The notes below the pieces were generated by a model that worked only from the letters and a program-made list of their open reading frames with translations, was not told where the DNA came from and made no database searches. This document shows, piece after piece, positions 1 to 8,660 of a stretch of DNA of 64,000 nt. This DNA comes from Mogibacterium sp. (GTDB lineage: Bacteria > Bacillota > Clostridia > Peptostreptococcales > Anaerovoracaceae): contig JAFWHB010000030.1 of assembly GCA_017512145.1 (NCBI GenBank), positions 17,532-81,531 on the forward strand, read 5' to 3'. The position numbers and the translations under genes were made by a program. Numbering within the stretch: the first letter of the stretch is position 1; the number at the start of each line of letters is the position of its first letter.

Positions 1-59
1 TCAGCCTCTGAGACAATAACCACCTGGTAAAAACCTAATCATACAAACGGCGTCTCTGC

Positions 60-88
60 TTGAACAGAACGCCGCTTCTTTATATAAT
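60..88 (+). promoter_or_regulatory. Sigma-A-type promoter for the 145-murA operon
   Basis: TTGAAC at 60-65 and TATAAT at 83-88 are separated by exactly 17 bp. It sits about 60 bp upstream of the first gene. The -35 box lies inside an imperfect hairpin (CGGCGT at 49-54 with ACGCCG at 69-74) that may belong to the end of the preceding transcription unit. Confidence 0.75.
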
Positions 89-144
89 GATAGTTAACAG
101 ATAATGCCCATAAGGCGGAAGAGATTATTAAAGGAGATAGATCT

Positions 145-420
145 ATGTTTACAGTAAGTGTGAAGGGTGTGCTGATTGGCGTTCTTCTGATAGCACTCAT
201 CGTCCTGGTAGTTTTCCTGATCGTACTCATTTCGAATATCACGGATACTATCAAGAAGGCTAATGCAATCATCGACGCAAGCATGTCAACAGCGGGAAGT
301 GCTAAGGACAAGATGGACAATGTTTCAGCCAAGGTCAAAGAGAGCACTGAGAAGGCCAAGGGCGTTGCTGCAACAGGCGCCAAGATTGCCGTAGGAATGA
401 TTGACAAAGTAATCAAATAG
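145..420 (+). CDS. Small membrane-anchored helical protein (91 aa)
   Basis: No enzyme family is recognised. Residues about 8-30 form one strongly hydrophobic transmembrane helix. The remaining 60 residues are an Ala/Lys/Ser-rich, probably coiled-coil stretch without Cys, resembling the general layout of DUF948/YtxH-type single-pass proteins. The ATG follows AAAGGAGAT with good spacing. It is the first gene of a likely operon with the next protein, which has the same layout, and murA; the gaps are only 21 and 23 nt. A role at the cell envelope is inferred from the anchor and from murA next door, not shown. Confidence is high that it is a gene, low for function. Confidence 0.8.
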   Translation: MFTVSVKGVLIGVLLIALIVLVVFLIVLISNITDTIKKANAIIDASMSTAGSAKDKMDNVSAKVKESTEKAKGVAATGAKIAVGMIDKVIK

Positions 421-441
421 CTAAGAATAAGGAGAGAAGAA

Positions 442-1023
442 ATGACTTTATCAGTTAATCAAATACTCGTGATCTGCCTTATTCTGGTACTCGTCGGATT
501 TGTAGCAGTCATGGCGGTCATGGCAGTTCATGCAATAGAACTTCTCAAGAAGACCAAGGTCCTGGTAGAAGACAGCAAGGAACTCGTTGATGGTTCCAAG
601 GCCAAAGTCGATCAGGCAGGAGACAAGATCATCGGTGCGGCTTCAGCAGTCATCGCTGATACAGCTCCTACAATCAAGGCACTCGGTGCTTCGGCAACAG
701 GTCTTACTGCAATCAATGCGATCAGCCTGATCGGAAGAAGCCTCGCAAGAAAGGGCGGACTCTTCGCATCAATGGCAGACAGAAGAGCGCGCAAGAGAAC
801 ACGCAAGGAACTCAAGAAGTCCCGCAAGATGGTCAAGAAGGTCAACAAGCAGGCTAAGGTCGAGGCTAAGGCTGTAGCAAGAGCCAAAAAGGTATCCAAG
901 AAGCTCAGCAAGGTTGAGAAGAAGGCAGCTAAGAAGGCCGACAAGAAGGCAGCTAAGAAGGCAGCCAAGCTGGCTAAGAAGAGCAAGAAGGCAGCTAAGA
1001 AGGCCAGCAAGAAGAACAAATAA
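442..1023 (+). CDS. Membrane-anchored protein with histone-H1-like Lys/Ala tail (193 aa)
   Basis: Residues about 8-30 are a single transmembrane helix, followed by a helical segment (about 32-75) resembling the upstream 91-aa protein, suggesting paralogy. From about residue 110 to the end the protein is extremely basic, built of repeated KKA / AKKA units like eukaryotic histone H1 tails and bacterial Hc1/AlgP-type tails. The tail would sit in the cytoplasm if the short N-terminus is outside; topology is not certain. The RBS is AAGGAGAG at 430-437. Nucleic-acid or polyanion binding at the membrane is an inference from composition. The minus-strand frames over the tail look open only because of this composition. 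Confidence 0.8.
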   Translation: MTLSVNQILVICLILVLVGFVAVMAVMAVHAIELLKKTKVLVEDSKELVDGSKAKVDQAGDKIIGAASAVIADTAPTIKALGASATGLTAINAISLIGRSLARKGGLFASMADRRARKRTRKELKKSRKMVKKVNKQAKVEAKAVARAKKVSKKLSKVEKKAAKKADKKAAKKAAKLAKKSKKAAKKASKKNK

Positions 1024-1046
1024 ACTAAACATAAGGGAGACAATGA

Positions 1047-2321
1047 ATGGCAAAGATTCTTGTCAATAGCAGCGGCCCTCTCCACGGAGAGGTGTATATT
1101 AGCGGAGCGAAGAACGCTGTTCTTCCTTTGCTTGCCGCAACTCTGATGACAGATAAGACATGCGTTATCGAGGGCGTGCCTGATCTGGCAGATGTTAATG
1201 TAATGAAGAAAATGCTGTCAAACTACGGAGCTGTCATCGACGACAGTGTGAAGGGCGAGCTCCGTGTCAATGTCAGCGAGATCACTTCGTGTGAAGGGGA
1301 TGCCGAACTCGTACAGGAGATGAGAGCATCCATTTTCACTATGGGTCCGATGCTTGCAAGAGCAGGTAAGGTTATCATGCCTATGCCTGGCGGATGCACA
1401 ATAGGCAAGAGACCTATAGACCTGCACCTCAAGGGATTCAGAGCTCTTGGTGCAGAGGTCGTTGAAGATGATGAGAACGGCAGAGTTATAGTTAAGGCGC
1501 CAGCTGAGGGCCTCAAGGGAGATGTTATTTATCTCGACTTCCCTAGCGTAGGTGCTACAGAGAATATTATGATGGCAGCTACTTTGGCCAACGGAACGAC
1601 GATCATCGAGAATGCCGCAAAGGAACCGGAGATCATCGATCTTGCAAACCTTCTCAACAAGATGGGCGCAAGGATCAAATATGCCGGTACAGACATGATC
1701 AGGATCGAGGGCGTTAAGAGGCTGACAGGCTGTATCCATGCTGTAATTCCGGACCGTATCGAGACTGGTACATTCATGCTCGCAGCAGCGATCACAAGGG
1801 GAGACATCCTCATCAAGAACGCGCTTCCGGGGCATGTAAGACCAATAATAGCTAAACTCAAAGAGTGCAATGTAGATGTTCAGATCCTGCCGGAAGGCAT
1901 CTATGTGGACGCAAGGAACAGAGAACTGATCGCGACAGACATCAAGACGCTGCCGTATCCTGGTTTTCCGACAGATATCCAGTCTCCGTTCATGGCCTTC
2001 CTGACCACAGTCAAGGGTCAGAGCATCGTAAGAGAGACCGTATTCGAGAACAGGTTCATGCATGTTGTCGAGCTCAACAGAATGGGTGCGGACATCTCTA
2101 CTGAGAACAGAGAGGCGATCGTCCCGGGTGACAAGAAGCTCAAGGGAGCCAAAGTCAGAGCTACCGACCTCAGAGCCGGTGCTGCAATGGTACTTGCAGG
2201 TCTTGTTGCGAGCGGAACGACCGAGGTCAGCGAAATCTATCATATCGAGAGAGGATATGAGAACTTTGTCGGCAAATTCAAAGGCCTCGGCGCTGACATA
2301 ATGAAGATCGAGCAGGACTGA
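1047..2321 (+). CDS. murA: UDP-N-acetylglucosamine 1-carboxyvinyltransferase MurA
   Basis: It transfers enolpyruvate from PEP to UDP-GlcNAc, the first committed step of peptidoglycan synthesis in the cytoplasm. The 424-residue length is typical. The substrate-binding Lys22 is in SGAKNAVLPLL, and the PEP-binding/fosfomycin-target Cys117 is in MPGGCTIG, equivalent to E. coli Cys115. The start ATG at 1047 is preferred over an overlapping out-of-frame ATG at 1043 and has AGGGAGA 8 nt upstream. Firmicutes often have two paralogues (murA/murZ); which one this is cannot be told here. It is the third gene of the operon starting at 145. Confidence 0.96.
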   Translation: MAKILVNSSGPLHGEVYISGAKNAVLPLLAATLMTDKTCVIEGVPDLADVNVMKKMLSNYGAVIDDSVKGELRVNVSEITSCEGDAELVQEMRASIFTMGPMLARAGKVIMPMPGGCTIGKRPIDLHLKGFRALGAEVVEDDENGRVIVKAPAEGLKGDVIYLDFPSVGATENIMMAATLANGTTIIENAAKEPEIIDLANLLNKMGARIKYAGTDMIRIEGVKRLTGCIHAVIPDRIETGTFMLAAAITRGDILIKNALPGHVRPIIAKLKECNVDVQILPEGIYVDARNRELIATDIKTLPYPGFPTDIQSPFMAFLTTVKGQSIVRETVFENRFMHVVELNRMGADISTENREAIVPGDKKLKGAKVRATDLRAGAAMVLAGLVASGTTEVSEIYHIERGYENFVGKFKGLGADIMKIEQD

Positions 2322-2379
2322 TCAGAGTGCGATTGATTGGGTGTCTCACTTTGCACGCTGTGTACAATGGAGGTAATAT

Positions 2380-4338
2380 ATGCCGAATATTGAGTATCTG
2401 AGGCTCCTTTCGGAGAAGTATCCAAATCGAAAGGCTGTTAGGACAGAGATTATCAACCTGAGAGCGATTCTGGCGCTCCCTAAGGCGACCGAATTCTTCC
2501 TGAGCGACATACATGGGGAGTATGACGCATTCCAGTACTTTGTCAGAAGCGGTTCCGGAATGATCCGTATGAGGATCGATGAGGTCTTTGGCAACCTCCT
2601 CACAGAGTCAGAATGCGATGAGCTTGCTTCACTGATTTACAATCCTGAGGCTGAGATGGCAAGAAGGATCAAGAGTGAGCACGACTTTGACGCATGGTGC
2701 AAAGTCTCCATCAGAAGGCTGATCGCTATCTGCCGCATAGTATCCAACAAATACACAAGATCCAAGGTTAAGAAACGTCTTCCTGCATCATCCTCGTATA
2801 TCATGGACGAGCTCCTGTTCGCTGATGATGTAATAGACAGACACAAGTATTACGACGAGATCATCGATACGATCATTGAATATGGCGCTGCCAAGGAATT
2901 CATCAGTGAGATGGCTGAGACGATCAGCAATCTGACAGTCGACAGGCTCCATATCATCGGCGATATCTTCGACAGAGGACCAAAGTCCCATGTCATTCTC
3001 GACTACCTGATGGCCAACAGAGGTGTCGACATCCAGTGGGGCAATCACGACGTTCTCTGGATGGGTGCTGCCTGCGGCAACAGGGCGTGCATCGCCACGA
3101 TGATACGTATCAATGTAAGATACAACAACTTTGACATGCTCGAGGTAGGCTACGGATTCAATCTGAGACCGCTCGCTTCTCTTGCTGAGAAGATCTACAG
3201 AGACGATCCTTGCGAATTCTTCAAGCCTAATGTACTTGAGACCAACAAATACGATCCTATCCCGCCTGAACTTGCTGCCAAGATGCACAAGATGATCTCG
3301 ATCATCCAGTTCAAGATAGAGGGGCAGGAGATAATCAAGCATCCTGAATATCATCTCGAGAAGAGGAATCTCCTTGAGACCATCGATTTTGAAAAGGGAA
3401 CTGTCACAGTCGAGGGCAAGGAGTATCCGATGAGAGATATGAATCTGCCTACTGTAGATCCGGCAGATCCGTACAGGCTGACTGAGGAAGAGGAAGAGGT
3501 AATGGTTGCTCTTGAATCTTCCATCGTCAATTCAGAGAAGCTCCAGAGACATATGAACTATATGTTCTCACACGGTGCTCTGTACAAGGTTATGAACGGC
3601 AATCTGTTCTTCCATGGATGCATGATCTTCAACAAGAATGGTACGTTCAAGACTGTAGAGCTCGAGGGCAAGAGGTATAAGGGTGCTGCATACATCCGCA
3701 AGCTTGATGAGCTGATCAGAGCTGCTCATGGCAAGCAGCCGGAAGGCGTGACTCAGGCCGAGGCGGCAAGCATCATGTGGTATCTGTGGCTTTCGGAGGA
3801 TTCACCACTCTTCGGTAAGGACAAGATGACGACCTTCGAGAGATACTTCATCGCAGACAAGACAACTCACAAGGAGCATACCGTTCCTTACTACTCACTG
3901 ATAGAGCATGAAGAGATCGCAGACAAGATCCTTCATGAGTTCGGACTCGATCCTTCTATCGGCAGGATCCTTAACGGACACGTTCCTGTCAAGATCAAGG
4001 ACGGAGAGACACCTATCAAGGCCGGCGGCAAGATTTTCATCATCGACGGCGGTATCTCCAAGGCTTATCACAAGACCACAGGTATTGCAGGATACACAGC
4101 TATCCTGACATCCAAGCACATGTATCTTGCCGAGCATAAGCCTTACGAACCACTAAAGGAAGACGGCACTCAGGTATTCCACAGACCTGTAATGCATCTC
4201 GTACATACAGTTCCTGAGAGGCTCAGGATCAGAGATACAGACAACGGAGCTGAGCTTCGTCAGCAGATAACCAATCTCGAAGCCCTGTTTGAAGAATACA
4301 GACGCGGCGGCATCAGAGAGATTTATGATAACAAATAG
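2380..4338 (+). CDS. fbp: Class III fructose-1,6-bisphosphatase
   Basis: It hydrolyses fructose-1,6-bisphosphate to fructose-6-phosphate in gluconeogenesis. The protein has 652 aa, close to Bacillus Fbp (about 670), and belongs to the calcineurin-like metallophosphatase fold. Metal-binding motifs are visible: GDIFDRGP at about 194-201, GNHD at 221-224 and NGHVPVK in the C-terminal third. The start follows GGAGGT. It lies 58 nt after murA and is probably on the same transcript or its own weak promoter. No frameshift was seen. Confidence 0.95.
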   Translation: MPNIEYLRLLSEKYPNRKAVRTEIINLRAILALPKATEFFLSDIHGEYDAFQYFVRSGSGMIRMRIDEVFGNLLTESECDELASLIYNPEAEMARRIKSEHDFDAWCKVSIRRLIAICRIVSNKYTRSKVKKRLPASSSYIMDELLFADDVIDRHKYYDEIIDTIIEYGAAKEFISEMAETISNLTVDRLHIIGDIFDRGPKSHVILDYLMANRGVDIQWGNHDVLWMGAACGNRACIATMIRINVRYNNFDMLEVGYGFNLRPLASLAEKIYRDDPCEFFKPNVLETNKYDPIPPELAAKMHKMISIIQFKIEGQEIIKHPEYHLEKRNLLETIDFEKGTVTVEGKEYPMRDMNLPTVDPADPYRLTEEEEEVMVALESSIVNSEKLQRHMNYMFSHGALYKVMNGNLFFHGCMIFNKNGTFKTVELEGKRYKGAAYIRKLDELIRAAHGKQPEGVTQAEAASIMWYLWLSEDSPLFGKDKMTTFERYFIADKTTHKEHTVPYYSLIEHEEIADKILHEFGLDPSIGRILNGHVPVKIKDGETPIKAGGKIFIIDGGISKAYHKTTGIAGYTAILTSKHMYLAEHKPYEPLKEDGTQVFHRPVMHLVHTVPERLRIRDTDNGAELRQQITNLEALFEEYRRGGIREIYDNK

Positions 4339-4362
4339 AACAATCAGAAAGGTGGCATAGCC

Positions 4363-4461
4363 ATGGTCGTAATCATCAGCAAAATACTCGGAGGAGTCCT
4401 CTTTGCATTCTGCATCTGGTATTTCCTCGTACTCTATAAGAACAATCGCAACAAGTTGTAA
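4363..4461 (+). CDS. Single-pass membrane microprotein (32 aa)
   Basis: ATG at 4363 is preceded by AAAGGTGG with 7-nt spacing and the frame ends at TAA 4459-4461. The peptide has a hydrophobic helix (about residues 3-24) and a basic, Asn-rich end (KNNRNKL), a positive-inside topology typical of small membrane proteins. It lies 24 nt after fbp and 23 nt before the PrsW-type gene, so it is most likely co-translated with them. The family is not recognised; no function is proposed. Confidence 0.6.
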   Translation: MVVIISKILGGVLFAFCIWYFLVLYKNNRNKL

Positions 4462-4484
4462 TAAGCGGACTGGAGGTTAGCTGT

Positions 4485-5237
4485 ATGTATGTAATGAGCA
4501 ATGAACTGACTGCTCTTGCGGTCATTCCGGGTCTTCTTATAATCGGATATGTATACGGCAAGGACAAGATCGAGAAAGAGCCTATCATGCTTGTAATCAA
4601 GCTGATAATCTTCGGTGTCCTGTCATGCATGGTTGCAGCATATGCTGAGCAGGCCGCTTCGATGCTGTTCCCGTCTTATCCGGAAGGATCTTTCGGTTAC
4701 GCACTTGTTAATGCTTTTGCTCTTGCGGCATTCTGGGAAGAGATAGTGAAGTACCTTGCGCTGAGGCTGGGTTCATGGAAGCAGCCAAGCTTCAACTACC
4801 GCTTTGACGGTGTCGTTTATGGAGTTTCGGCAGCTGTAGGATTCGCGATTTATGAGAACATCTATTATGTTGCGGCTTTCGGTCTCCGTACAGCCATAGC
4901 AAGAGCTTTCCTTGCGGTTCCGCTCCACGCATTCTGCGGAGTATTCATGGGCGTCTTCTATGCTTATTCCAAGAAGGCAGACATCCTCGGCAGGTATGCA
5001 GCAAGGAGATATTTCACGATCCTCGCACTTGTAGTGCCAATGCTGATCCACGGTATATATGACTTCATCGCAATGCTCAGATTCGAAGCTTCGACTCCGG
5101 TACTTCTGGTATTCGTAGTGATCCTGTACATCGTTTCTATCAGAACAATCAAGATGCTCTCCAAAGAAGACTACAAAGGCAGCTTCTATCCACATGCCAG
5201 AGTCATCGAATACGAAGTCGACGACATCCAGGACTGA
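4485..5237 (+). CDS. prsW: PrsW-family intramembrane protease
   Basis: A polytopic membrane protein of 250 aa with about seven hydrophobic segments. The family motifs are present: EExxK-type WEEIVKY, then ENIYY, PLHAFCGV and IHGIYDF, which together supply the Glu and His residues of this glutamic/metal-type intramembrane peptidase group. In Bacillus subtilis PrsW starts cleavage of the anti-sigma factor RsiW; the substrate here is unknown. The start ATG follows TGGAGG with 8-nt spacing. The neighbouring minus-strand ECF sigma factor and its membrane partner are possible clients, but that is speculation from proximity only. Confidence 0.85.
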   Translation: MYVMSNELTALAVIPGLLIIGYVYGKDKIEKEPIMLVIKLIIFGVLSCMVAAYAEQAASMLFPSYPEGSFGYALVNAFALAAFWEEIVKYLALRLGSWKQPSFNYRFDGVVYGVSAAVGFAIYENIYYVAAFGLRTAIARAFLAVPLHAFCGVFMGVFYAYSKKADILGRYAARRYFTILALVVPMLIHGIYDFIAMLRFEASTPVLLVFVVILYIVSIRTIKMLSKEDYKGSFYPHARVIEYEVDDIQD

Positions 5238-5277
5238 TACCGGGCGGCATCTGCAATATCTTATAAGACCAAAACAA

Positions 5278-5302
5278 AGCGGGAGGCTGAATGCCTCCCG
5301 CT
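5278..5302. terminator. Bidirectional terminator between prsW and the beta-propeller gene
   Basis: A perfect 10-bp stem (AGCGGGAGGC / GCCTCCCGCT) with a 5-nt loop. It is flanked by an A-rich run upstream and an AT-rich run downstream, so it can serve both convergent genes. Confidence 0.8.
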
Positions 5303-5343
5303 ATTTATGTGGCTTTTGCGGCTGTGCCGCCTGACCGTAAACG

Positions 5344-7449
5344 TTATTCTCCTACCTTGAAGCTTACTGTCTCGCCGTCTCCGTCAAGTGCGTAGATGTA
5401 ATCCCCTATATAAACACATCTGTAGAGATACTCGCTGCCGAGTTTGTGCTGGTCGATATTGCCGAGCTTGTCACCCGCTGTGAACATCAGCACGCCTGCC
5501 TCGTAGCCTGGCTCCTTGTAATCATCATCGATCATAGGCTCTTCAACGTCATCTGTCAGATTGATGCTATCTCCATATTCGATCTCATCGGACTCAGCTG
5601 ATTCCTCGCTGACCGAGGTATCCTCTTCTTCGTAGTGATATATTCCGTAAGGGAATGCGTACCAGCCTTCCTTGCTGTTGACTGTCAGAGCAAGATGCGA
5701 TGACTGGACAGGGCTGTCCATATCCTTGAATTCCTTGCTGTCAATTACCTTAGGCTCAGATGGATCGCTGACATCGAAGAGCGAGAGCTTGAGTCCTGCG
5801 CTGTATTCGCCGCCATATCCATTGTCGCCGGTCGCATATCCTATACCAAGCAGCCTGTTCTCGCCTGCAGGAACGAGCAGGGTGGAGAAGCCGTCTATCT
5901 TGACCTCGCCCTCGATCTCAGGCTTTGTAGGATCACTGACATCTATGACGAACAGCGGATCGATCGCTTCGTAGGTGATGACGTATGCTTTGTCCCCAAG
6001 GTAGCGGACAGACTTGATGCTCTCGCCGCGGGCAAAGCCTGAGACTTCGCCTGCAGGTTTGAGATCGCCATCGAGTACGAAGAGGTTGTTGACATCAAGG
6101 CCGTTCCTCAAACCGGTGGTCGCAATGTAGAAGTATTCGTCCTTCTCGTTCATTGAGAACTGGTCGTTCACAGTTCCTCTTACGGTAGTTGTCGCGTTGA
6201 AGGCAACATTGAGACCGTCAAAGGATGCTCTTACGATCCTTGTATTGGATGTCGCTTTCTCACTGTTCCACTCATTGACAACAGCATAGAGATTGTGGTC
6301 ATTGCAGTAGATTGTGTTCACTGCTCCGAAAATAGCCTTGGTTGTGGTCCTGGACTGCTTGCCGGAGGTGATGTCAACCGCGCTGAGAACTATATATGAA
6401 GTCTCTACAGGATTCGGTATGCAGCAGATATCGCCAATCGGGACCTTTGCAACTTCACCGTTCTGAGTACACATCGGAACGGTTCTTCCGCCTGAGTATA
6501 CATAGTCGTTAGTGACGAGATATACATAATCACCGACCATTCTGCTCGAGAGAACGTATCCGGTCTGGCGGAAGTCGCTGATGACTTCAGGGTGGCTGCG
6601 GTCTGTGATGTCGTAGGTGACGATCGCGGAGTAACCGTCATCGCCTTCATAGATCCTGCCGGCGGTCACGAGGATATCGCCTTTGAGATAGATGTTATCG
6701 ATGTAATTCTCGACTCCTGTGTTGCCGATGGTTGAAAGCTTCCTGGTCTCTCCGTTCTCTGCAGACAGGATGACGACTTCCTGATTCTCATTGACGTAGT
6801 AGATGTATTTGCCGTCGGTCTTGACTATGTCTGCCTCGTCGACCTCCTCGACCTGAAGGTATGTCTCGGAATGATCGGATGAGCCTGCACCTGCTGCCGA
6901 GCTCTTAGGAGTGACTGTGTCTATATCGCCCTCAACGATAGGTGCTGCCTCTTCAAGAGCGATGCTGTCCGCTGAGCCATCATTTGCGGCTATCCGTTCG
7001 ACTGCGCCGTCACTGGTAGTTCCGGTATCGTAGCTGATCAGCTCTTCTTCGAGGTAATCGCCAAAGCTGTTTGGGGTTCTGTCAAGGCTGTCTACGAGTC
7101 TGTCGATCTCGCTGTAGCTGCTGAAGGTCATGAGCTCTCCGTCGACAAGCTCGGTATCTGGCGGTCCGACGATAGCGTCGTAGAGCCGCGGTCCGCCTGC
7201 GACTGCGATAAGAGCGCAGGCTGCAATGGCAGCATATCTGACAAATCTGCCTCTCTTCTTAGCCTGAGGCTTGGCAGCTGTTACAGGCTTGAAGTCTGCG
7301 GCAGATTCGACGGCCTTCTGATCATCCGGCAGATCTTCGAGCATTGCCATGATGCGGTCCTCCGATAGCGAGTCCGGAGCCTTGATCTCATCAGCGTCGA
7401 ACTTTGCCTTGATATATTCAAAATCGTTGTTATTCTGATTCTTACTCAT
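5344..7449 (-). CDS. Membrane-anchored beta-propeller protein, probable anti-sigma partner
   Basis: 701 aa. The cytoplasmic N-terminus (1-68) contains KAPDSLSEDRIMAML, a layout common to membrane anti-sigma proteins of clostridial ECF systems. It is followed by a transmembrane helix at about 70-86 and a large extracytoplasmic region. The latter carries repeated blades with motifs such as VDEADIVKTDGKYIYYV and LFVIDVSDPTKPEIEG, characteristic of the beta-propeller family PF09826. An acidic low-complexity insert (about 610-650) lies before the last blade. It starts 28 nt after the ECF sigma gene stop, so both are co-transcribed. The anti-sigma role is inferred from topology and pairing; ligand sensing by the propeller is a hypothesis. 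Confidence 0.85.
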   Translation of the reverse strand: MSKNQNNNDFEYIKAKFDADEIKAPDSLSEDRIMAMLEDLPDDQKAVESAADFKPVTAAKPQAKKRGRFVRYAAIAACALIAVAGGPRLYDAIVGPPDTELVDGELMTFSSYSEIDRLVDSLDRTPNSFGDYLEEELISYDTGTTSDGAVERIAANDGSADSIALEEAAPIVEGDIDTVTPKSSAAGAGSSDHSETYLQVEEVDEADIVKTDGKYIYYVNENQEVVILSAENGETRKLSTIGNTGVENYIDNIYLKGDILVTAGRIYEGDDGYSAIVTYDITDRSHPEVISDFRQTGYVLSSRMVGDYVYLVTNDYVYSGGRTVPMCTQNGEVAKVPIGDICCIPNPVETSYIVLSAVDITSGKQSRTTTKAIFGAVNTIYCNDHNLYAVVNEWNSEKATSNTRIVRASFDGLNVAFNATTTVRGTVNDQFSMNEKDEYFYIATTGLRNGLDVNNLFVLDGDLKPAGEVSGFARGESIKSVRYLGDKAYVITYEAIDPLFVIDVSDPTKPEIEGEVKIDGFSTLLVPAGENRLLGIGYATGDNGYGGEYSAGLKLSLFDVSDPSEPKVIDSKEFKDMDSPVQSSHLALTVNSKEGWYAFPYGIYHYEEEDTSVSEESAESDEIEYGDSINLTDDVEEPMIDDDYKEPGYEAGVLMFTAGDKLGNIDQHKLGSEYLYRCVYIGDYIYALDGDGETVSFKVGE

Positions 7450-7477
7450 AGTATTCTCTCCGTATATGAAAGCTGCA

Positions 7478-8020
7478 TCAGGAAAGTATTTCTCTCATCT
7501 TAGCCAGGCTGCGGGACAGCTTTGATCTGCACGAACCCGGCGTGATCCCGGTGATTCCTGAAATCTCTTTACTCGTGAGGCCTGACACTACCGAGAGGAG
7601 AATGATCTCACGCTCCTCATCTGTCAGCCGGGACAGAGCGTCAGCGAGTTCGGCCGACTTCGAAGCGCCTGCGTCTGAGACAAGCGGCAGGGATTCGGCA
7701 GCCTTCTCGAGTGCCTCGCGGCTTTCTATCTTCTTCCGGATCATGCCTGCACAGATGTTGTGGAGGATCCTGAATATCCATGCGGAGAATGCATGATCGT
7801 CTCTCAGACTGCGGATGTCCTTCCAGGCAGCCATCACGCATTCGGATACAGCATCCTCTGCATCAGTCGCATCTCCGAGCCTGTACAGGGCATAGCGGTA
7901 CAGCCTGTCCTTGTACAGTCCGTACAGAGCACAGAAATCCTCCTTGCTGCCGGACTTTGCGCCTCTGACCAGCCTGATCTCAGGAATCTTATCTATGTTG
8001 TCTTGACTTATTCTGTTCAC
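7478..8020 (-). CDS. ECF-type RNA polymerase sigma factor
   Basis: 180 aa from a GTG start at 8020, preferred because GTGAGG lies 8 nt upstream. A frame open further upstream to 8179 would add a non-homologous 53-residue extension. Region 2 (about residues 25-85, with DAEDAVSECVMAAWKDI) and region 4 (about 122-178, LTDEEREIILLSVVSGLT and a helix-turn-helix) are clear. It would direct RNA polymerase to a small regulon, probably including its own promoter, and be held by the downstream membrane propeller protein. The stimulus is unknown. Confidence 0.88.
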   Translation of the reverse strand: MNRISQDNIDKIPEIRLVRGAKSGSKEDFCALYGLYKDRLYRYALYRLGDATDAEDAVSECVMAAWKDIRSLRDDHAFSAWIFRILHNICAGMIRKKIESREALEKAAESLPLVSDAGASKSAELADALSRLTDEEREIILLSVVSGLTSKEISGITGITPGSCRSKLSRSLAKMREILS

Positions 8021-8133
8021 AATCGATACCTCACTGTGATCCGGTAATTGATCCTCTTCTTGAGAGCTCTCATATATATAGTATGTTTTAAAGTCCAAAG
8101 TGTTGCAAGAAAAATCTAAAAACCTGAAAAATG

Positions 8134-8162
8134 TTGAAATAAGGGCTTGTGAGGTGTATAAA
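8134..8162 (+). promoter_or_regulatory. Sigma-A-type promoter for the C_GCAxxG_C_C gene
   Basis: TTGAAA at 8134-8139 and TATAAA at 8157-8162 with a 17-bp spacer, about 45 bp before the start codon at 8209. It lies in the divergent region shared with the ECF sigma gene. Confidence 0.7.
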
Positions 8163-8208
8163 ATATAGGGTTTGTACACAAATGAGTAATTATAAGGAGA
8201 TAAGATAA

Positions 8209-8616
8209 ATGGATAGAGCAGAGAGAGCTGATATGCTCCACAGAGAAGGATATAACTGCTGCCAGGCTGTTGCCTGCGTATTTGCAGAGGATGTCGGCAT
8301 GGATATGGCTACAATGTATAAGGTAGCTGAGGGCTTTGGCGGCGGCATGGGAACAGCCAAAGGCGTTTGCGGTGCTGTAAGCGGTGCTGCTATCGTTGCA
8401 GGACTTCTCTACAGTGACGGCAACTACGAGGATGCCGGCAATACCAAGGCTAAGACAACCAAGGCTGCAGGTACTGTTCAGAGGAAGTTCGTCGAAGAGG
8501 CTAAGGGTCTCATCTGCAAAGATATCAAGACTGGCAACAATGGCGGGCCTTTCACTTCATGTACTGACTGCATCAAGATCGCAGTCCGCGCTGCAGAAGA
8601 GGTATTCGGACTTTAA
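8209..8616 (+). CDS. C_GCAxxG_C_C family putative redox protein
   Basis: 135 aa. The family's cysteine pattern is visible: NCCQAV near the N-terminus, GVCGAVSGAAIVAGL in the middle, and LICK then FTSCTDCIKIA near the C-terminus, matching PF09719. Members are small predicted membrane-associated or metal/cofactor-binding proteins of anaerobes; the biochemical role is not established. The start follows AAGGAGATAAGATAA. It is followed 44 nt later by rarD and may share its transcript. Confidence 0.88.
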   Translation: MDRAERADMLHREGYNCCQAVACVFAEDVGMDMATMYKVAEGFGGGMGTAKGVCGAVSGAAIVAGLLYSDGNYEDAGNTKAKTTKAAGTVQRKFVEEAKGLICKDIKTGNNGGPFTSCTDCIKIAVRAAEEVFGL

Positions 8617-8660
8617 TGTCAGAATTCCGCAGCAGATTATTCGGGGGAGTTAACAGATAA

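Noticed and set aside
612..1085. Minus-strand Leu/Ala-rich frame that looks like a membrane protein
   Set aside because: It is the complement of the Lys/Ala-repeat tail of the plus-strand gene; the hydrophobic look is an artefact of AAG codons read backwards as CTT.
1218..2243. Long minus-strand frame opposite murA
   Set aside because: It lies entirely over murA, has no ribosome site and a Cys/His-rich composition typical of shadow frames. The same holds for long frames opposite fbp, ogg, groEL and the P-loop/Gls24 gene.
8021..8179. Upstream extension of the ECF sigma factor
   Set aside because: The frame is open but the added residues do not resemble sigma factors, and the GTG at 8020 has a well-placed ribosome site.
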